DNA of 64,000 nt, taken from the NCBI RefSeq assembly GCF_031082295.1, contig NZ_JAVHLD010000001.1, forward strand, positions 1 through 64,000. Reading direction: 5' to 3'. Of the stretch, positions 9,319-17,884 are shown piece after piece (within the stretch, counting starts at the first letter, position 1; each line of letters opens with the position of its first letter). A program made the position numbers and the translations under genes. This DNA comes from Humidesulfovibrio sp. (lineage in GTDB: Bacteria > Desulfobacterota > Desulfovibrionia > Desulfovibrionales > Desulfovibrionaceae). The notes under the pieces were generated by a model. That model ran no database searches and was not told the origin of the DNA. It saw only the letters and a list, made by a program, of their open reading frames with translations.

Positions 9319-10446
9319 ATGCCATTCCATTTCAAATTCGACAACCCACCAGTTGGCTACTCCTTGGAGGATGCAGCAAAGGAAGATGCAACTATCAAGA
9401 TAATCTCACGTGAATTTGTCTCTTCTGAAGATGGCGACATTTTTATTTCAAGGCTTGATGGCTTTCCTTCCGAAGTATTAAGAAAACTTCCACAGAACAT
9501 AGATCTAAAGCGCTCAAACGTTGACCATTTACTAGCAATAATTGATAAGGATGGCAACTGCAGTGCATATGTAAATGAATTGCAAATAATTGCATTAACA
9601 AAAGTTAGGCGTTCACTTGAAAAGGGTGAAACAATTTTTGAAAATGACATCTATGATATATTACAGGTCAAATTTGAGGATGTTGAGATACCGAACGATT
9701 GTGGCATTGCTTTTGTATTTTCTAAGGGCTGGAGAAAAGGGTATTTCTATGATTTTACACCACTAGTTCCAGGGAATAAACCAAGAAGCATAGACCTACA
9801 CACACTGCTTGGAAGCTACTACAATTATTTAATATTCCAAGATTTTTTCAAAATTTGCGATGATGATTGGGCAAAATTCTATATGGAAGGCTGGTTTCCA
9901 TTTATCTCGCTAGATCATGACACGGCCTTAAATTTGATAAAGCACATAAAATACAACTGGAACACTGACGAATTGATACAAAGCATCACTGGAGAAGTCA
10001 AAAATAAAGCCAACTTATTATTAAATAACTGGATACTCAATCCCGTATTTGCTGAACATGAAGAATTCCTTAAAACTGCAATTGATCGATACTTAAACAA
10101 CGACTATATTAGTTGCCTAACCATACTCTACACAAGAGCAGAAGGCATTCTCAGGGCTATAGTTAAAAATCTTAACGAAAAGGATTACAAGCAAGACAAC
10201 CTTGCCAATGCTGCAAGGAAGGCGTTTGACGACAATCGTTCTTTTTCAAAAATTCTTCCACACCGATTTAGCGAATATCTTCAGAAGGTATTATTCTCAT
10301 CGTTTGATCACAACAAAATTATTAATCTATCTCGCAACTCTGTTTCACATGGCGTAGCACCAAACCACCTATACAATGCCAAGTCAGCAACAATTGCAAT
10401 TTTAACGATTGAACAGATATACCAGCACCTTCAGTCGTACAGTTAG
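9319..10446 (+). CDS. AT-rich orphan gene, HEPN-like C-terminal motif, function unknown
   Basis: A 375-residue soluble protein that I do not recognise as a whole. Its base and codon use (AT-ending codons, many AAA, ATA and TTA) differ sharply from every neighbour, which points to recent transfer. Near the C-terminus the segment SRNSVSHGVAP gives R339-x4-H344, the Rx4-6H pattern of HEPN domains, inside an all-helical region (about 240-375) that begins after many charged and aromatic residues. No signal peptide or membrane span is seen. AGGA lies 9 nt before the ATG. It is flanked by FTR and an RRM gene with no integrase or repeats visible. A HEPN ribonuclease or defence role is only a suggestion. 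Confidence 0.8.
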   Translation: MPFHFKFDNPPVGYSLEDAAKEDATIKIISREFVSSEDGDIFISRLDGFPSEVLRKLPQNIDLKRSNVDHLLAIIDKDGNCSAYVNELQIIALTKVRRSLEKGETIFENDIYDILQVKFEDVEIPNDCGIAFVFSKGWRKGYFYDFTPLVPGNKPRSIDLHTLLGSYYNYLIFQDFFKICDDDWAKFYMEGWFPFISLDHDTALNLIKHIKYNWNTDELIQSITGEVKNKANLLLNNWILNPVFAEHEEFLKTAIDRYLNNDYISCLTILYTRAEGILRAIVKNLNEKDYKQDNLANAARKAFDDNRSFSKILPHRFSEYLQKVLFSSFDHNKIINLSRNSVSHGVAPNHLYNAKSATIAILTIEQIYQHLQSYS

Positions 10447-10464
10447 AACTTTAGCATTCCCAAA

Positions 10465-10500
10465 CCAAAAAAGCCCCGGTCCGCTTGCGCAGACCGGGGC
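10465..10500 (-). terminator. Rho-independent terminator of the RRM gene
   Basis: On the minus strand a 9-bp GC stem (GCCCCGGTC paired with GACCGGGGC, 10473-10481 and 10492-10500) is followed by a run of six T. It lies 24 nt after the RRM stop codon. Confidence 0.9.
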
Positions 10501-10523
10501 CAATTAATGTGCTTCGTTAGATC

Positions 10524-10796
10524 TTAGTAATCGCGACGGGGCGGACGGGACTCACGTTCCTGAGCCTCGTTGACCTTCAGGGCGCGGCCGCCGAGCTCCT
10601 TGCCGTTCAGGGCCTGCACGGCCTCACGAGCGGAGTTGTCGTCCATCTCCACGAAGCCGAAGCCGCGGAAACGGCCGGTCTCACGGTCGCTGATGAACTT
10701 GACGGAGTTGACTTCACCGAACTGGGAGAACAAGTTGCGGATGTCGTCCTCGGAGGTGCTGAAAGCGATGTTACCGACGTAGATAGACTTAGGCAT
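10524..10796 (-). CDS. RRM-type RNA-binding protein
   Basis: Single RNA-recognition-motif protein of 90 residues. RNP2 is IYVGNI at residues 5-10 and RNP1 is RGFGFVEM at 44-51, and both carry the aromatic residues that stack on RNA bases. A short basic tail (ESRPPRRDY) follows the domain. Small RRM proteins of this type occur in cyanobacteria and deltaproteobacteria and are often cold-inducible; that link is family knowledge and was not shown here. AGGAG is 9 nt before the ATG. It is monocistronic, with its own terminator and an AT-rich upstream region. Confidence 0.95.
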   Translation of the reverse strand: MPKSIYVGNIAFSTSEDDIRNLFSQFGEVNSVKFISDRETGRFRGFGFVEMDDNSAREAVQALNGKELGGRALKVNEAQERESRPPRRDY

Positions 10797-10884
10797 GTGA
10801 TAAAACTCCTAAAGAGAAACTGTAAAATTTTGTCGCCCATTTCGCCTGAGCAAAAAGCCTCCAGAACTCAAATCCAGATGTTGT

Positions 10885-10913
10885 TAACTAGGCTCACTCT
10901 GCGCACTTGTAAA
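10885..10913 (-). promoter_or_regulatory. Possible promoter of the RRM gene
   Basis: Minus strand -35 TTTACA (10908-10913), a 17-nt spacer, then a weak -10 TAGTTA (10885-10890). AT-rich sequence at 10920-10955, just upstream, could act as an UP element. It leaves an untranslated leader of about 80 nt. Confidence 0.35.
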
Positions 10914-10987
10914 GCCCTAAATCGCAGAAATTAAAATTATTTTCGCGTCCATAAACCCCGTTATCCATGCACTTCTCCAGGGCATGA

Positions 10988-11023
10988 AAATACTGCATCT
11001 TCTACTTGCAGTAGCAGATGCAG
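10988..11023 (-). terminator. Hairpin terminator of trmFO
   Basis: A 13-bp stem with one internal mismatch spans 10993-11023 (outer arm CTGCATCT/AGATGCAG, inner arm CTACT/AGTAG, three-base loop). On the minus strand TATTTT follows, directly after the trmFO stop codon. Confidence 0.65.
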
Positions 11024-11026
11024 ACT

Positions 11027-12457
11027 TTACTCACCGCCGATACAGTCCTTTTTCCACTCCGCGAATGCATCTCTGGCCCGCTGGCCGTACAATTCTTTTC
11101 TGATCTTTTTTCCCGCGCGGCGGTTCAATTCAGGCGTGAGCCCGAAGTGCGCGTTGGACGGCTGGAAGTTCTTTGGCGGCGGCGTGCGCAAGTGGCCCAG
11201 CAGCGCGCCCAGGGCAGTGGTGGTGGGCGGCGGCGGCAGGGTCTCGCCATTGAGCTTCCTGCCCAGCATGAGGCCCACCCACAGCCCGCAGGCCGCGCTC
11301 TCCAGGTAGCCCTCCACCCCGGTGATCTGCCCGGCGAGGTGGACGTTCGGGCGGAGCTTGAGCGCCAGCTCCTCGTTCAGCACCTGGGGCGCGTCGACGA
11401 AGGTGTTGCGGTGGATGCTGCCCAGGCGCAGGAACTCGGCCTTTTCGAGCCCCGGAATCAGCCGGAACACGCGCTCCTGCTCCGGGTACTTGAGCTTGGT
11501 CTGGAAGCCCACGAGGTTGAAGGCGGTCTTTTCCTTGTTCTCCGCGCGCAGCTGGACGACGGCGAAAGCCTCCTCGCTGGTGCGCGGGTTGGGCAGTCCC
11601 ACGGGCTTCAGCGGGCCGAAGGCCAGGGTGAGCCGCCCGCGCTCGGCCATTTCCTCCACGGGCAGGCAGCCCTCGAAGTGGATGTGCTTCTCGAACTCGT
11701 GCGGGGCGACCTTTTCGGCCTTGATGAGCGCGTCGAGGAAGGTGTCGTACTGCTCCTCGGTCATGGGGCAGTTCAGGTAGTCGTCTTCCTCCGGCCGGTA
11801 GCGGCTGCCCCAGAAGCAGATGTCCATGTCGACGCTCTCGCGGCTGATGATGGGCGCGATGGCGTCGTAGAAATACAGGCGCTTGCCGCCGCCCTCGCCG
11901 CCGGTCATGTCGACGGTCAGGTCGGCCAGGCTGGCGGCCAGGGAGTCGCTCACCAGCGGCCCGGCGGCCACCACGATGGCCTCGAACCCGTCCAGCAGCG
12001 GGGAGTCCAGGCTGTCGATCTCCTCGCGCACCACCTCGATCTTGGGGTCGTGCTCCACGATGGCGGTGATGTAGTCGGCAAAGAGCTTGCGGTCCACGGC
12101 CAGCGCCTTTCCGGCGGGGATGCGCGTCTCGTCGGCCACCTTCATGACCAGGCTGTCCAGCTCGCGCATTTCGGCCTTCAGCACGCCGATGGCGGTGGTC
12201 AGCTCCTCGGAGCGCAAGGAGTTGGAGCACACCAGCTCAGCCAGCTTGCCGGTTTCGTGCGCGGGCGACATCTTGTGCGGGCGCATCTCGAACAGGCGCA
12301 CGCCGATGCCCGCCTTGACCAGGGCCAGGGCGCACTCGCATCCGGCAAGGCCGCCGCCGATGATGGCCACGCGCGCGACGGCGTGGGCCTGGGGCTTGTC
12401 GTTCAGGAGCTTGTCGTTCTGGGCCACGTTCGCAGGAGACTCGTTGTGATCTGGCAT
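11027..12457 (-). CDS. trmFO: Methylenetetrahydrofolate-tRNA-(uracil-54-C5)-methyltransferase TrmFO
   Basis: Folate- and FAD-dependent enzyme that makes ribothymidine at position 54 of tRNA. The 476-residue product has the FAD-binding motif IIGGGLAGCECALAL near residue 32, the ELVCSNSLRSEE block with the conserved cysteine, and the C-terminal QITGVEGYLESAACGLWVG block. All are typical of TrmFO rather than its paralogue GidA. The ATG at 12457 is preferred, with AGGA 11 nt upstream. An alternative at 12475 has no Shine-Dalgarno. About 25 residues before the FAD motif look like a poorly conserved extension. It is divergent from the ABC ATPase gene at 12523. Confidence 0.95.
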   Translation of the reverse strand: MPDHNESPANVAQNDKLLNDKPQAHAVARVAIIGGGLAGCECALALVKAGIGVRLFEMRPHKMSPAHETGKLAELVCSNSLRSEELTTAIGVLKAEMRELDSLVMKVADETRIPAGKALAVDRKLFADYITAIVEHDPKIEVVREEIDSLDSPLLDGFEAIVVAAGPLVSDSLAASLADLTVDMTGGEGGGKRLYFYDAIAPIISRESVDMDICFWGSRYRPEEDDYLNCPMTEEQYDTFLDALIKAEKVAPHEFEKHIHFEGCLPVEEMAERGRLTLAFGPLKPVGLPNPRTSEEAFAVVQLRAENKEKTAFNLVGFQTKLKYPEQERVFRLIPGLEKAEFLRLGSIHRNTFVDAPQVLNEELALKLRPNVHLAGQITGVEGYLESAACGLWVGLMLGRKLNGETLPPPPTTTALGALLGHLRTPPPKNFQPSNAHFGLTPELNRRAGKKIRKELYGQRARDAFAEWKKDCIGGE

Positions 12458-12522
12458 GTTTTCAGCTATCCTCATGAAAGATTTGCATTGTGCGACATTC
12501 ACGCAGCGACAGGCGACGGCAG

Positions 12523-13548
12523 ATGAGCGAGATTCTACTGGACATACGCGGACTCACCACGGCTTTTGCCGCGCACACCGGCGCGGGCGGCGCCGTCGCC
12601 AAGGCTGTGGATACCGTGAGCCTGACGGTTCGGCAAGGCGAAACCCTGGCCGTGGTCGGCGAATCGGGCTGCGGCAAGACCGTGCTGGCGCTCTCGGTGC
12701 TGGGGCTGATCCCCGACCCGCCGGGCCGGGTCATCCACGGGCAGGCGCTGTACAAGGGCCGCGACCTCGCCGCCATGGACGAGGCCGAACTGGAGAGCGT
12801 GCGCGGCAACCACATCGCCATGATTTTCCAGGAGCCCATGACCTCGCTGAACCCCGTGTTTCGCGTGGGCGAGCAGATCGCCGAGGGCTACCGCCTGCAC
12901 AAGGGCGCCAGCAAGGCCGAGGCCGACGCTAGGGCCGTGGAGATGTTGCGGCTGGTGGGCATCCCCAACCCGGAGGAGCGCGCCGGGAGCTACCCTTTCG
13001 AGCTGTCCGGCGGCATGCGCCAGCGGGTGATGATCGCCATGGCGCTGGCCAACGACCCGGACCTGCTCTTCGCCGACGAGCCCACAACCGCCCTGGACGT
13101 TACCATCCAGGCCCAGATTTTGGACCTCATGCGCGAGCTGCAGCGACGCCGGGGCTCGGGCATCCTGCTCATCACCCACGACCTGGGCGTGGTGGCCGAG
13201 ATGGCGCATCAGGTGGCCGTCATGTACGCCGGGCAGGTGGTGGAGCAGGCCCCGGTGGCGGAGCTGTTCGCCTCTCCGCGTCACCCCTACACCCAGGGCC
13301 TGCTGGCCAGCGTGCCGCGCCTGGGCCAGCGGCGCACCCTTTCGCCCATCCCCGGCATGGTGCCGGGCATCTTCAACCTGCCCTTCGGCTGCCGCTTCCG
13401 TCCGCGCTGCGCGCACGCCTTCGGCCGTTGCGAGTCCTGCCCGCCCCTGTTCGAGCTTGGCCCCGGGCACTCTGCCCGCTGCTGGCTGCACGACGGCGCG
13501 CCCCTGGCCGAACCGGTCCATTGCGACCACAGGGAGGCCGACGCATGA
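12523..13548 (+). CDS. Oligopeptide/dipeptide ABC transporter ATPase, OppD type
   Basis: Cytoplasmic ATPase of 341 residues for a peptide or nickel importer of the Opp/Dpp class. Walker A is GESGCGKT at 46-53, the signature is LSGGMRQRV, and Walker B is LLFADEP, followed by the D-loop [10 protein letters not shown]. The C-terminal oligo_HPY region with several cysteines ([18 protein letters not shown]) is typical of the OppD/OppF subfamily. The ATG at 12523 fits the family N-terminus. The stop overlaps the next ATPase gene (ATGA). No permease or binding protein of this class is adjacent. Confidence 0.93.
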   Translation: MSEILLDIRGLTTAFAAHTGAGGAVAKAVDTVSLTVRQGETLAVVGESGCGKTVLALSVLGLIPDPPGRVIHGQALYKGRDLAAMDEAELESVRGNHIAMIFQEPMTSLNPVFRVGEQIAEGYRLHKGASKAEADARAVEMLRLVGIPNPEERAGSYPFELSGGMRQRVMIAMALANDPDLLFADEPTTALDVTIQAQILDLMRELQRRRGSGILLITHDLGVVAEMAHQVAVMYAGQVVEQAPVAELFASPRHPYTQGLLASVPRLGQRRTLSPIPGMVPGIFNLPFGCRFRPRCAHAFGRCESCPPLFELGPGHSARCWLHDGAPLAEPVHCDHREADA

Positions 13549-14507
13549 GCGCCCTGCTGGAACTTGAGAACGTGTCCCGGCACTATGCCGTCAGCGGCGG
13601 GCTGCTGGGCCTCCGGCACGGGCTGGTGCGCGCCGTGGACGGCGTGAGCCTGACCGTTGACGCGGGCGCGAGCCTGGGCCTGGTGGGCGAGAGCGGCTGC
13701 GGCAAGTCCACCCTGGCGCGCTGCATCCTCGGCCTGGAGCAGCTTGAGGGCGGGGCAATCCGCTTCCAGGGCCGCGACATCACCGACTGGCCGCAGACTG
13801 AACTGCGCCGCCAGATGCAGATGGTCTTCCAGGACCCTTACTCGTCCCTCAACCCGCGCATGAGCGTGGGGGCAATCGTGGCCGAGCCGCTGACCATCCA
13901 CGGCCTCGGCACGGCGGCGGAGCGCAAGGCCAAGACGCTCGCGCTGCTGCGCACCGTCGGCCTGGACACGGACATGGCCCGGCGCTACCCGCACCAGCTC
14001 TCCGGCGGCCAGCGCCAGCGCGTGGCGGTTGCGCGCGCCCTGGCCCTCAGCCCGGCGCTTGTGGTCTGCGACGAGCCCGTGAGCGCGCTCGACGTCTCCA
14101 TCCAGGCCCAGGTGCTGCTTCTGCTGCAGGACCTTCGGACGCGCCTTGGGCTCACCTACCTGTTCATCTCCCACGACCTGGCCGTGGTGGGCCAGATCTG
14201 CGACCGCATCGCCGTCATGTACCTGGGGAGAGTGGTGGAACTCGGCCCGGCCGAGACGCTCATCAACGATCCCCGGCACCCGTACACGCGCGTGCTGCTC
14301 TCCGCCGTGCCAGTGCCGGACCCCGGCCACAAGCGCAACCGCGAGAACCTGACAGGCGAGCTGCCCAGCCCGCTGAACCCGCCCAGCGGCTGCCCGTTCC
14401 ACCCCCGCTGCCCGCAGGTCATGGACATCTGCCGCCATGAGTTCCCCCAGGCCTTCAGCACCGGCGAGGCCCGCCTGGCCCACTGCTGGCTGCACAAACC
14501 GGCGTAG
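13545..14507 (+). CDS. Oligopeptide/dipeptide ABC transporter ATPase, OppF type
   Basis: Second ATPase, 320 residues, which should dimerise with the preceding product. It has Walker A GESGCGKS, the extended OppF-type insert [17 protein letters not shown], signature [15 protein letters not shown] and Walker B LVVCDEP. The C-terminus again carries the oligo_HPY block with cysteines ([14 protein letters not shown]). The start ATG overlaps the stop of its partner. Because no Opp permeases follow, this pair must work with membrane subunits encoded elsewhere. Confidence 0.93.
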   Translation: MSALLELENVSRHYAVSGGLLGLRHGLVRAVDGVSLTVDAGASLGLVGESGCGKSTLARCILGLEQLEGGAIRFQGRDITDWPQTELRRQMQMVFQDPYSSLNPRMSVGAIVAEPLTIHGLGTAAERKAKTLALLRTVGLDTDMARRYPHQLSGGQRQRVAVARALALSPALVVCDEPVSALDVSIQAQVLLLLQDLRTRLGLTYLFISHDLAVVGQICDRIAVMYLGRVVELGPAETLINDPRHPYTRVLLSAVPVPDPGHKRNRENLTGELPSPLNPPSGCPFHPRCPQVMDICRHEFPQAFSTGEARLAHCWLHKPA

Positions 14508-14530
14508 CCACGCCAGACAAGGAGTTCCCC

Positions 14531-15124
14531 TTGCGCGTTTCCGTCATCCTCGGCCATCCTGACCCCAAGAGCCTGAACCACGCCATTGCCGCCGCCGCGG
14601 TGAACACGTTGCGAGAGCTGGGGCATGAGGTACGCTTCCACGACCTCCAGGCCGAGGGGTTCGACCCTGTGCTGCCCGCTGGCGAGGCCGCCCGCGATGC
14701 CGAATTGCCGCCGCTGGTTGCGCTGCACTGCGCGGAAATCGCCGAAGCGGACGGGCTCATCCTTATGCACCCCAACTGGTGGGGCCAGCCGCCCGCAGTG
14801 CTGAAGGGCTGGGTGGACCGCGTGCTGCGACCCGGCGTGGCCTATGAATTTCTGCCCGGCGACGGCGGCGAGGGCGTCCCCGTCGGGCTGCTGAAGCCAA
14901 TGACAGCCCTGGTGCTGAACACCTCCAACACCCTGGCCGCCCGTGAGCAGGCCGTCTTCGGCGATCCTCTGGAGCGCCTGTGGGCCGACTGCATACTCCG
15001 CTTTTGCGGAGTCGGTAAGGTGGTCCGGCGCATGTTCGGGGTGGTCTGCACCAGCACGGCCGAACAGCGCCACGCATGGCTTGCCGAGGTGGCCGAGCTG
15101 GTGCGCCGGGAGTTCCCGGCCTAG
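14531..15124 (+). CDS. NAD(P)H:quinone oxidoreductase-like flavoprotein
   Basis: Flavodoxin-fold FMN/FAD oxidoreductase of 197 residues, NQO1/KefF/MdaB-like. The start is [15 protein letters not shown], the family phosphate-binding loop, and the flavin and active-site segment is [23 protein letters not shown]. The start codon is TTG with AAGGAG 9 nt upstream, and no better ATG exists in frame. It is likely to reduce quinones or other electrophiles by two electrons, or to act as a regulatory subunit of a K+ efflux system. Neighbours do not decide between these. Confidence 0.85.
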   Translation: MRVSVILGHPDPKSLNHAIAAAAVNTLRELGHEVRFHDLQAEGFDPVLPAGEAARDAELPPLVALHCAEIAEADGLILMHPNWWGQPPAVLKGWVDRVLRPGVAYEFLPGDGGEGVPVGLLKPMTALVLNTSNTLAAREQAVFGDPLERLWADCILRFCGVGKVVRRMFGVVCTSTAEQRHAWLAEVAELVRREFPA

Positions 15125-15160
15125 GCCTTTTTTCCGCATCACAACCAAGGAGATTCGCCC

Positions 15161-15715
15161 ATGCTCACCCGCGACGAAGCGCTCGCACTCCTGCACAAGC
15201 ATGTCCCCGACCCCCAACTTGTCTGCCACAGCCTGGAGTCCGAGGCAGTGCTGGCCGCTCTGGCCCGCAGGCTAGGCAAGGACGAGACCCTGTGGGGCAT
15301 CACCGGGCTGCTGCACGACCTGGATTACGCCACCACCAAGGACCAGCCCGAGCGGCACGGTCTCGCGTCTGCGGAGCTGCTCGCCGGGCTGCTGCCGGAC
15401 GAGGCTCTCACTGCCATTCGCGCTCACAACGGCGAGCGCACGGGCGTCGCGCCGAGCACAGAGCTGGACTTCGCCCTGCGCTGCGGCGAAACCGTCACCG
15501 GCCTCATCCACACCAACGCCCTGGTGCGCCCGGCGCGCATGGACGGCATGGACGCAAAGAGCCTGAAGAAGAAAATGAAAGACAAGGCCTTCGCCGCCAG
15601 CGTCTGCCGCGAGACCATCGGCGAATGCCAGAAGCTTGGGCTTGAACAGGCGGAGTTCTTCACCATCGCCATCGGCGCGGTGGCGGGCATCGCCGGACAG
15701 GTGGGCCTGGCCTAA
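15161..15715 (+). CDS. HD-domain phosphohydrolase, HDIG-like
   Basis: Small HD-superfamily protein of 184 residues. Metal ligands visible are H23 (VCHSLESEAV) and H52-D53 in GLLHDLDYA, with further histidines in AHNGERTG and GLIHTNALVRP. These small HD proteins are metal-dependent phosphohydrolases, most with unassigned substrate. AAGGAG precedes the ATG. It is preceded by the flavoprotein gene at 36 nt and followed by an exported SH3 protein. No function is implied by that order. Confidence 0.85.
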   Translation: MLTRDEALALLHKHVPDPQLVCHSLESEAVLAALARRLGKDETLWGITGLLHDLDYATTKDQPERHGLASAELLAGLLPDEALTAIRAHNGERTGVAPSTELDFALRCGETVTGLIHTNALVRPARMDGMDAKSLKKKMKDKAFAASVCRETIGECQKLGLEQAEFFTIAIGAVAGIAGQVGLA

Positions 15716-15807
15716 CGACGCGCCGTGCCGGACATCGCTTGCATTCATGCGCCGGTTCGCGCAGAATGGGTAGGATTGATATCAACCCTCTCACCAGGGA
15801 GCGAGAC

Positions 15808-16326
15808 ATGAAACGCATACCGACAATCGTCGCCAGCCTGGCTTGCATGGCGCTCTTCGCCGTGCCTGCGCTGGCCCAGGACAAGCTCTTCGTCGCCTCA
15901 GAAGGGGCCAAGCTCAAGGCTGACAAAAGCGCCAGCTCAGACACCGTGGCAGAGCTGCCCGTGGGACAGGAGCTCAAGGTCGCAGGCCAGGAGGAGAGCT
16001 GGTACAAGGTCAGCGCCAACGGGAAATCCGGCTGGATATATCGCGGCAAAGTCTCCGCCACGGCGCCTGAGCCCTCCAGGCAGGGCGGCGACAACCTCTT
16101 CGGCGGCGCGGGCTCAAGCACCATCATGGTCAGCGAGGCCGACAGCGCGCGCAGCATGCGCGGCCTGAACGAGAGCGAGCAGGCCGCGGCCAAGGCAGCC
16201 GGACGTCCGGCGCGCCCCTTGTCCGACTACAAGAACGCCCTGGACAAAATCCTGGCGGAGAAGGTGGACAAGAAGGAGATCGAGAACTTCCTCAAGGCCG
16301 GCCACATCGGCGAGTATGCGAAATAG
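15808..16326 (+). CDS. Exported protein with bacterial SH3 domain
   Basis: A 172-residue periplasmic protein. A signal peptide (MKRIPTIVASLACMALFAVP, cleaved near ALA-Q) is followed by an SH3b domain at about 25-90 (KLKADKSASSDTVAELPVGQELKV ... WYKVSANGKSGWIYRG). A helical C-terminal half follows with no clear match. SH3b domains often bind peptidoglycan or partner proteins. The ATG at 15808 has AGGGAGCGAGAC before it; the longer frame from 15739 lacks any signal. It is followed after 10 nt by an M48 metalloprotease, so the two may act together in the envelope. Confidence 0.88.
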   Translation: MKRIPTIVASLACMALFAVPALAQDKLFVASEGAKLKADKSASSDTVAELPVGQELKVAGQEESWYKVSANGKSGWIYRGKVSATAPEPSRQGGDNLFGGAGSSTIMVSEADSARSMRGLNESEQAAAKAAGRPARPLSDYKNALDKILAEKVDKKEIENFLKAGHIGEYAK

Positions 16327-16336
16327 GGGGCCTGAA

Positions 16337-17203
16337 ATGAACGCCAAACGCATTCTCACCACCCTTGTCCTGTTTGTCCTTGTGGCCCTGCCCGCCATGG
16401 CGACAGCCGGGTTCCTCGACGCCATCCTCGACCCCAACTCCAAAGAGGCAAAGATCCTCTCCGGCGCGCAGAGCGTGCTCAGCAGTTCGCAGCAGATGGA
16501 CTACAAAAGCGAGCGGGCCATCGGCGAACGCCTGGCGGTGGAAGGCCTGCGCCGCTACGGAATGCCCACAACGAACCAGCAGATGCAGCACTACGTGAAC
16601 CTGGTGGGCATCGCCGTGGCCATGAACTCGCCCCGGCCCGACATCCCCTACCGCTTCGTGGTGGTGGACAGCCCGGTGCAGAACGCCTTTGCCTGCCCCG
16701 GCGGCATCATCTTCGTCACCTCCGCGCTCATGCACACCATCCAGAACGAGGCCCAGCTCGCGGGCATCCTGGCCCATGAGGTCGGGCACGTTGCCCTGCG
16801 CCATGCGCTGAAGAGCATTCAGCGGGCGCAGTTCTTCTCCGGCGTAGGCCAGATCACCGCCGCCACCATGAAGGGCGACAAGGGCGCGCAGTTCGAGAGC
16901 ATGATCGCCGACATGCAGAATGTGCTCTTCGACAAGGGCCTGGACCAGAACATGGAGTACGAGGCCGATGCCTCGGCCATGGAGACGGCCTACCGCACTG
17001 GCTACAACCCGGCGGGGCTCATGGAGGTGCTGGTGGAACTCAAGCGCATCGAGGCCAGCTCGCCCGACAAGAAGGGCTCCTGGTTCTCCACGCACCCGCC
17101 TTTGGCCTCACGCATCGCCAAAAACCAGACCCAGATGAAGAAATATCCCGACGCCGCCAAGCTAGCCGTGCTGGCCGACCGCTTCAAGGCCAAGGCCCGC
17201 TAG
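16337..17203 (+). CDS. M48-family periplasmic metalloprotease (LoiP/BepA-like)
   Basis: Zinc endopeptidase of 288 residues. A signal peptide ends near ATAG at about residue 25. The active site is HEVGH at 147-151 in GILAHEVGHVALRHAL, and the third ligand glutamate is in EYEADASAMETAYRTGYNP. The C-terminal HPPLASRIA is typical of M48 peptidases. Such proteins carry out quality control of outer-membrane proteins in the periplasm. GGGGG precedes the start, and a strong terminator follows. Confidence 0.93.
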   Translation: MNAKRILTTLVLFVLVALPAMATAGFLDAILDPNSKEAKILSGAQSVLSSSQQMDYKSERAIGERLAVEGLRRYGMPTTNQQMQHYVNLVGIAVAMNSPRPDIPYRFVVVDSPVQNAFACPGGIIFVTSALMHTIQNEAQLAGILAHEVGHVALRHALKSIQRAQFFSGVGQITAATMKGDKGAQFESMIADMQNVLFDKGLDQNMEYEADASAMETAYRTGYNPAGLMEVLVELKRIEASSPDKKGSWFSTHPPLASRIAKNQTQMKKYPDAAKLAVLADRFKAKAR

Positions 17204-17226
17204 ATCATTCGCACTTCCACGTCAGG

Positions 17227-17256
17227 GGGCGGGGGCTGAAAGGCCTCCGCCCTTTT
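17227..17256 (+). terminator. Rho-independent terminator after the M48 gene
   Basis: A 10-bp GC stem with one G.U pair (17227-17236 with 17243-17252), a 6-nt loop, then four T, 24 nt after the stop codon. Confidence 0.85.
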
Positions 17257-17363
17257 GCGTGGGAGGCGGGCCAGGGTCCAAATACCGCCGCAGCCCTAAA
17301 GATAGCGCCAAACCGGGCCGATAAGAGGGATGTCAACGTCTGAAAAGCAATATGGAGAGCCCC

Positions 17364-17792
17364 ATGTCAAAGAAACTGCTCCACGCCACTGGGTTCGGAA
17401 GAATCCACCAGCTCATTACCGAGGGCAGGGATGACGAGGCCAGGGAACTTCTCAAGGCCTTGCAGGACGAATACATCGGTCTTGTTGAGGAAAACGAAGC
17501 CCTCAAGAACCAGATCATCGAGGTGGCGCAAGTCTTGGACATGGCCGAGTGCATGGAGTTTGACGGCCAAAAGTACTGGCTGACGGACGACCTGCGCCAC
17601 AAGGGCCCCTACTGCCAGCTCTGCTATGACCGCGACGGCCTGCTCATGCGCTTGCAGAAGCAGCAGCGCCACTGGAAGTGCCAGTGTTGCGGCAACGTGT
17701 TCGTGGACACCAAGGCCGTGAAGGAAACCGCCGCCAAGCGCTCGTTCCCCGCCGCCGTGCCCCGGCCGCCCATCCCGCTGTTCATGAAATAG
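17364..17792 (+). CDS. Coiled-coil/zinc-ribbon protein of unknown function
   Basis: A 142-residue cytoplasmic protein. Residues 20-65 are strongly helical and look like a short coiled coil (DDEARELLKALQDEYIGLVEE). The second half holds two CxxC pairs, CQLC and CQCC, in PYCQLCYDRDG and WKCQCCGNVFVD, forming a treble-clef or ribbon zinc site. The ATG at 17364 is used because GGAGAG sits just before it. I do not recognise a named family. It has its own terminator and stands alone between two operons. Confidence 0.8.
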   Translation: MSKKLLHATGFGRIHQLITEGRDDEARELLKALQDEYIGLVEENEALKNQIIEVAQVLDMAECMEFDGQKYWLTDDLRHKGPYCQLCYDRDGLLMRLQKQQRHWKCQCCGNVFVDTKAVKETAAKRSFPAAVPRPPIPLFMK

Positions 17793-17814
17793 TCGCAACC
17801 CCTGCAAAAGCGAA

Positions 17815-17844
17815 GGGCCGCGGAGTGATCTGCGGCCCTTTTTT
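17815..17844 (+). terminator. Rho-independent terminator, possibly bidirectional
   Basis: A 10-bp stem GGGCCGCGGA/TCTGCGGCCC with a GTGA loop is followed by six T on the plus strand. On the minus strand TTCGCTTTT follows, so it may also stop the long minus-strand operon that ends at 17885. Confidence 0.9.
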
Positions 17845-17884
17845 GTCGGCGCAAGCGCGAGGCCTGCCGGAGTCGAAACGCAGC

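Noticed and set aside
12523-14507. Opp-type ATPases as the missing ATPase of the amino-acid importer at 5.9-8.5 kb
   Set aside because: They carry oligo_HPY tails of the peptide class, and polar amino-acid importers use a GlnQ-type ATPase.
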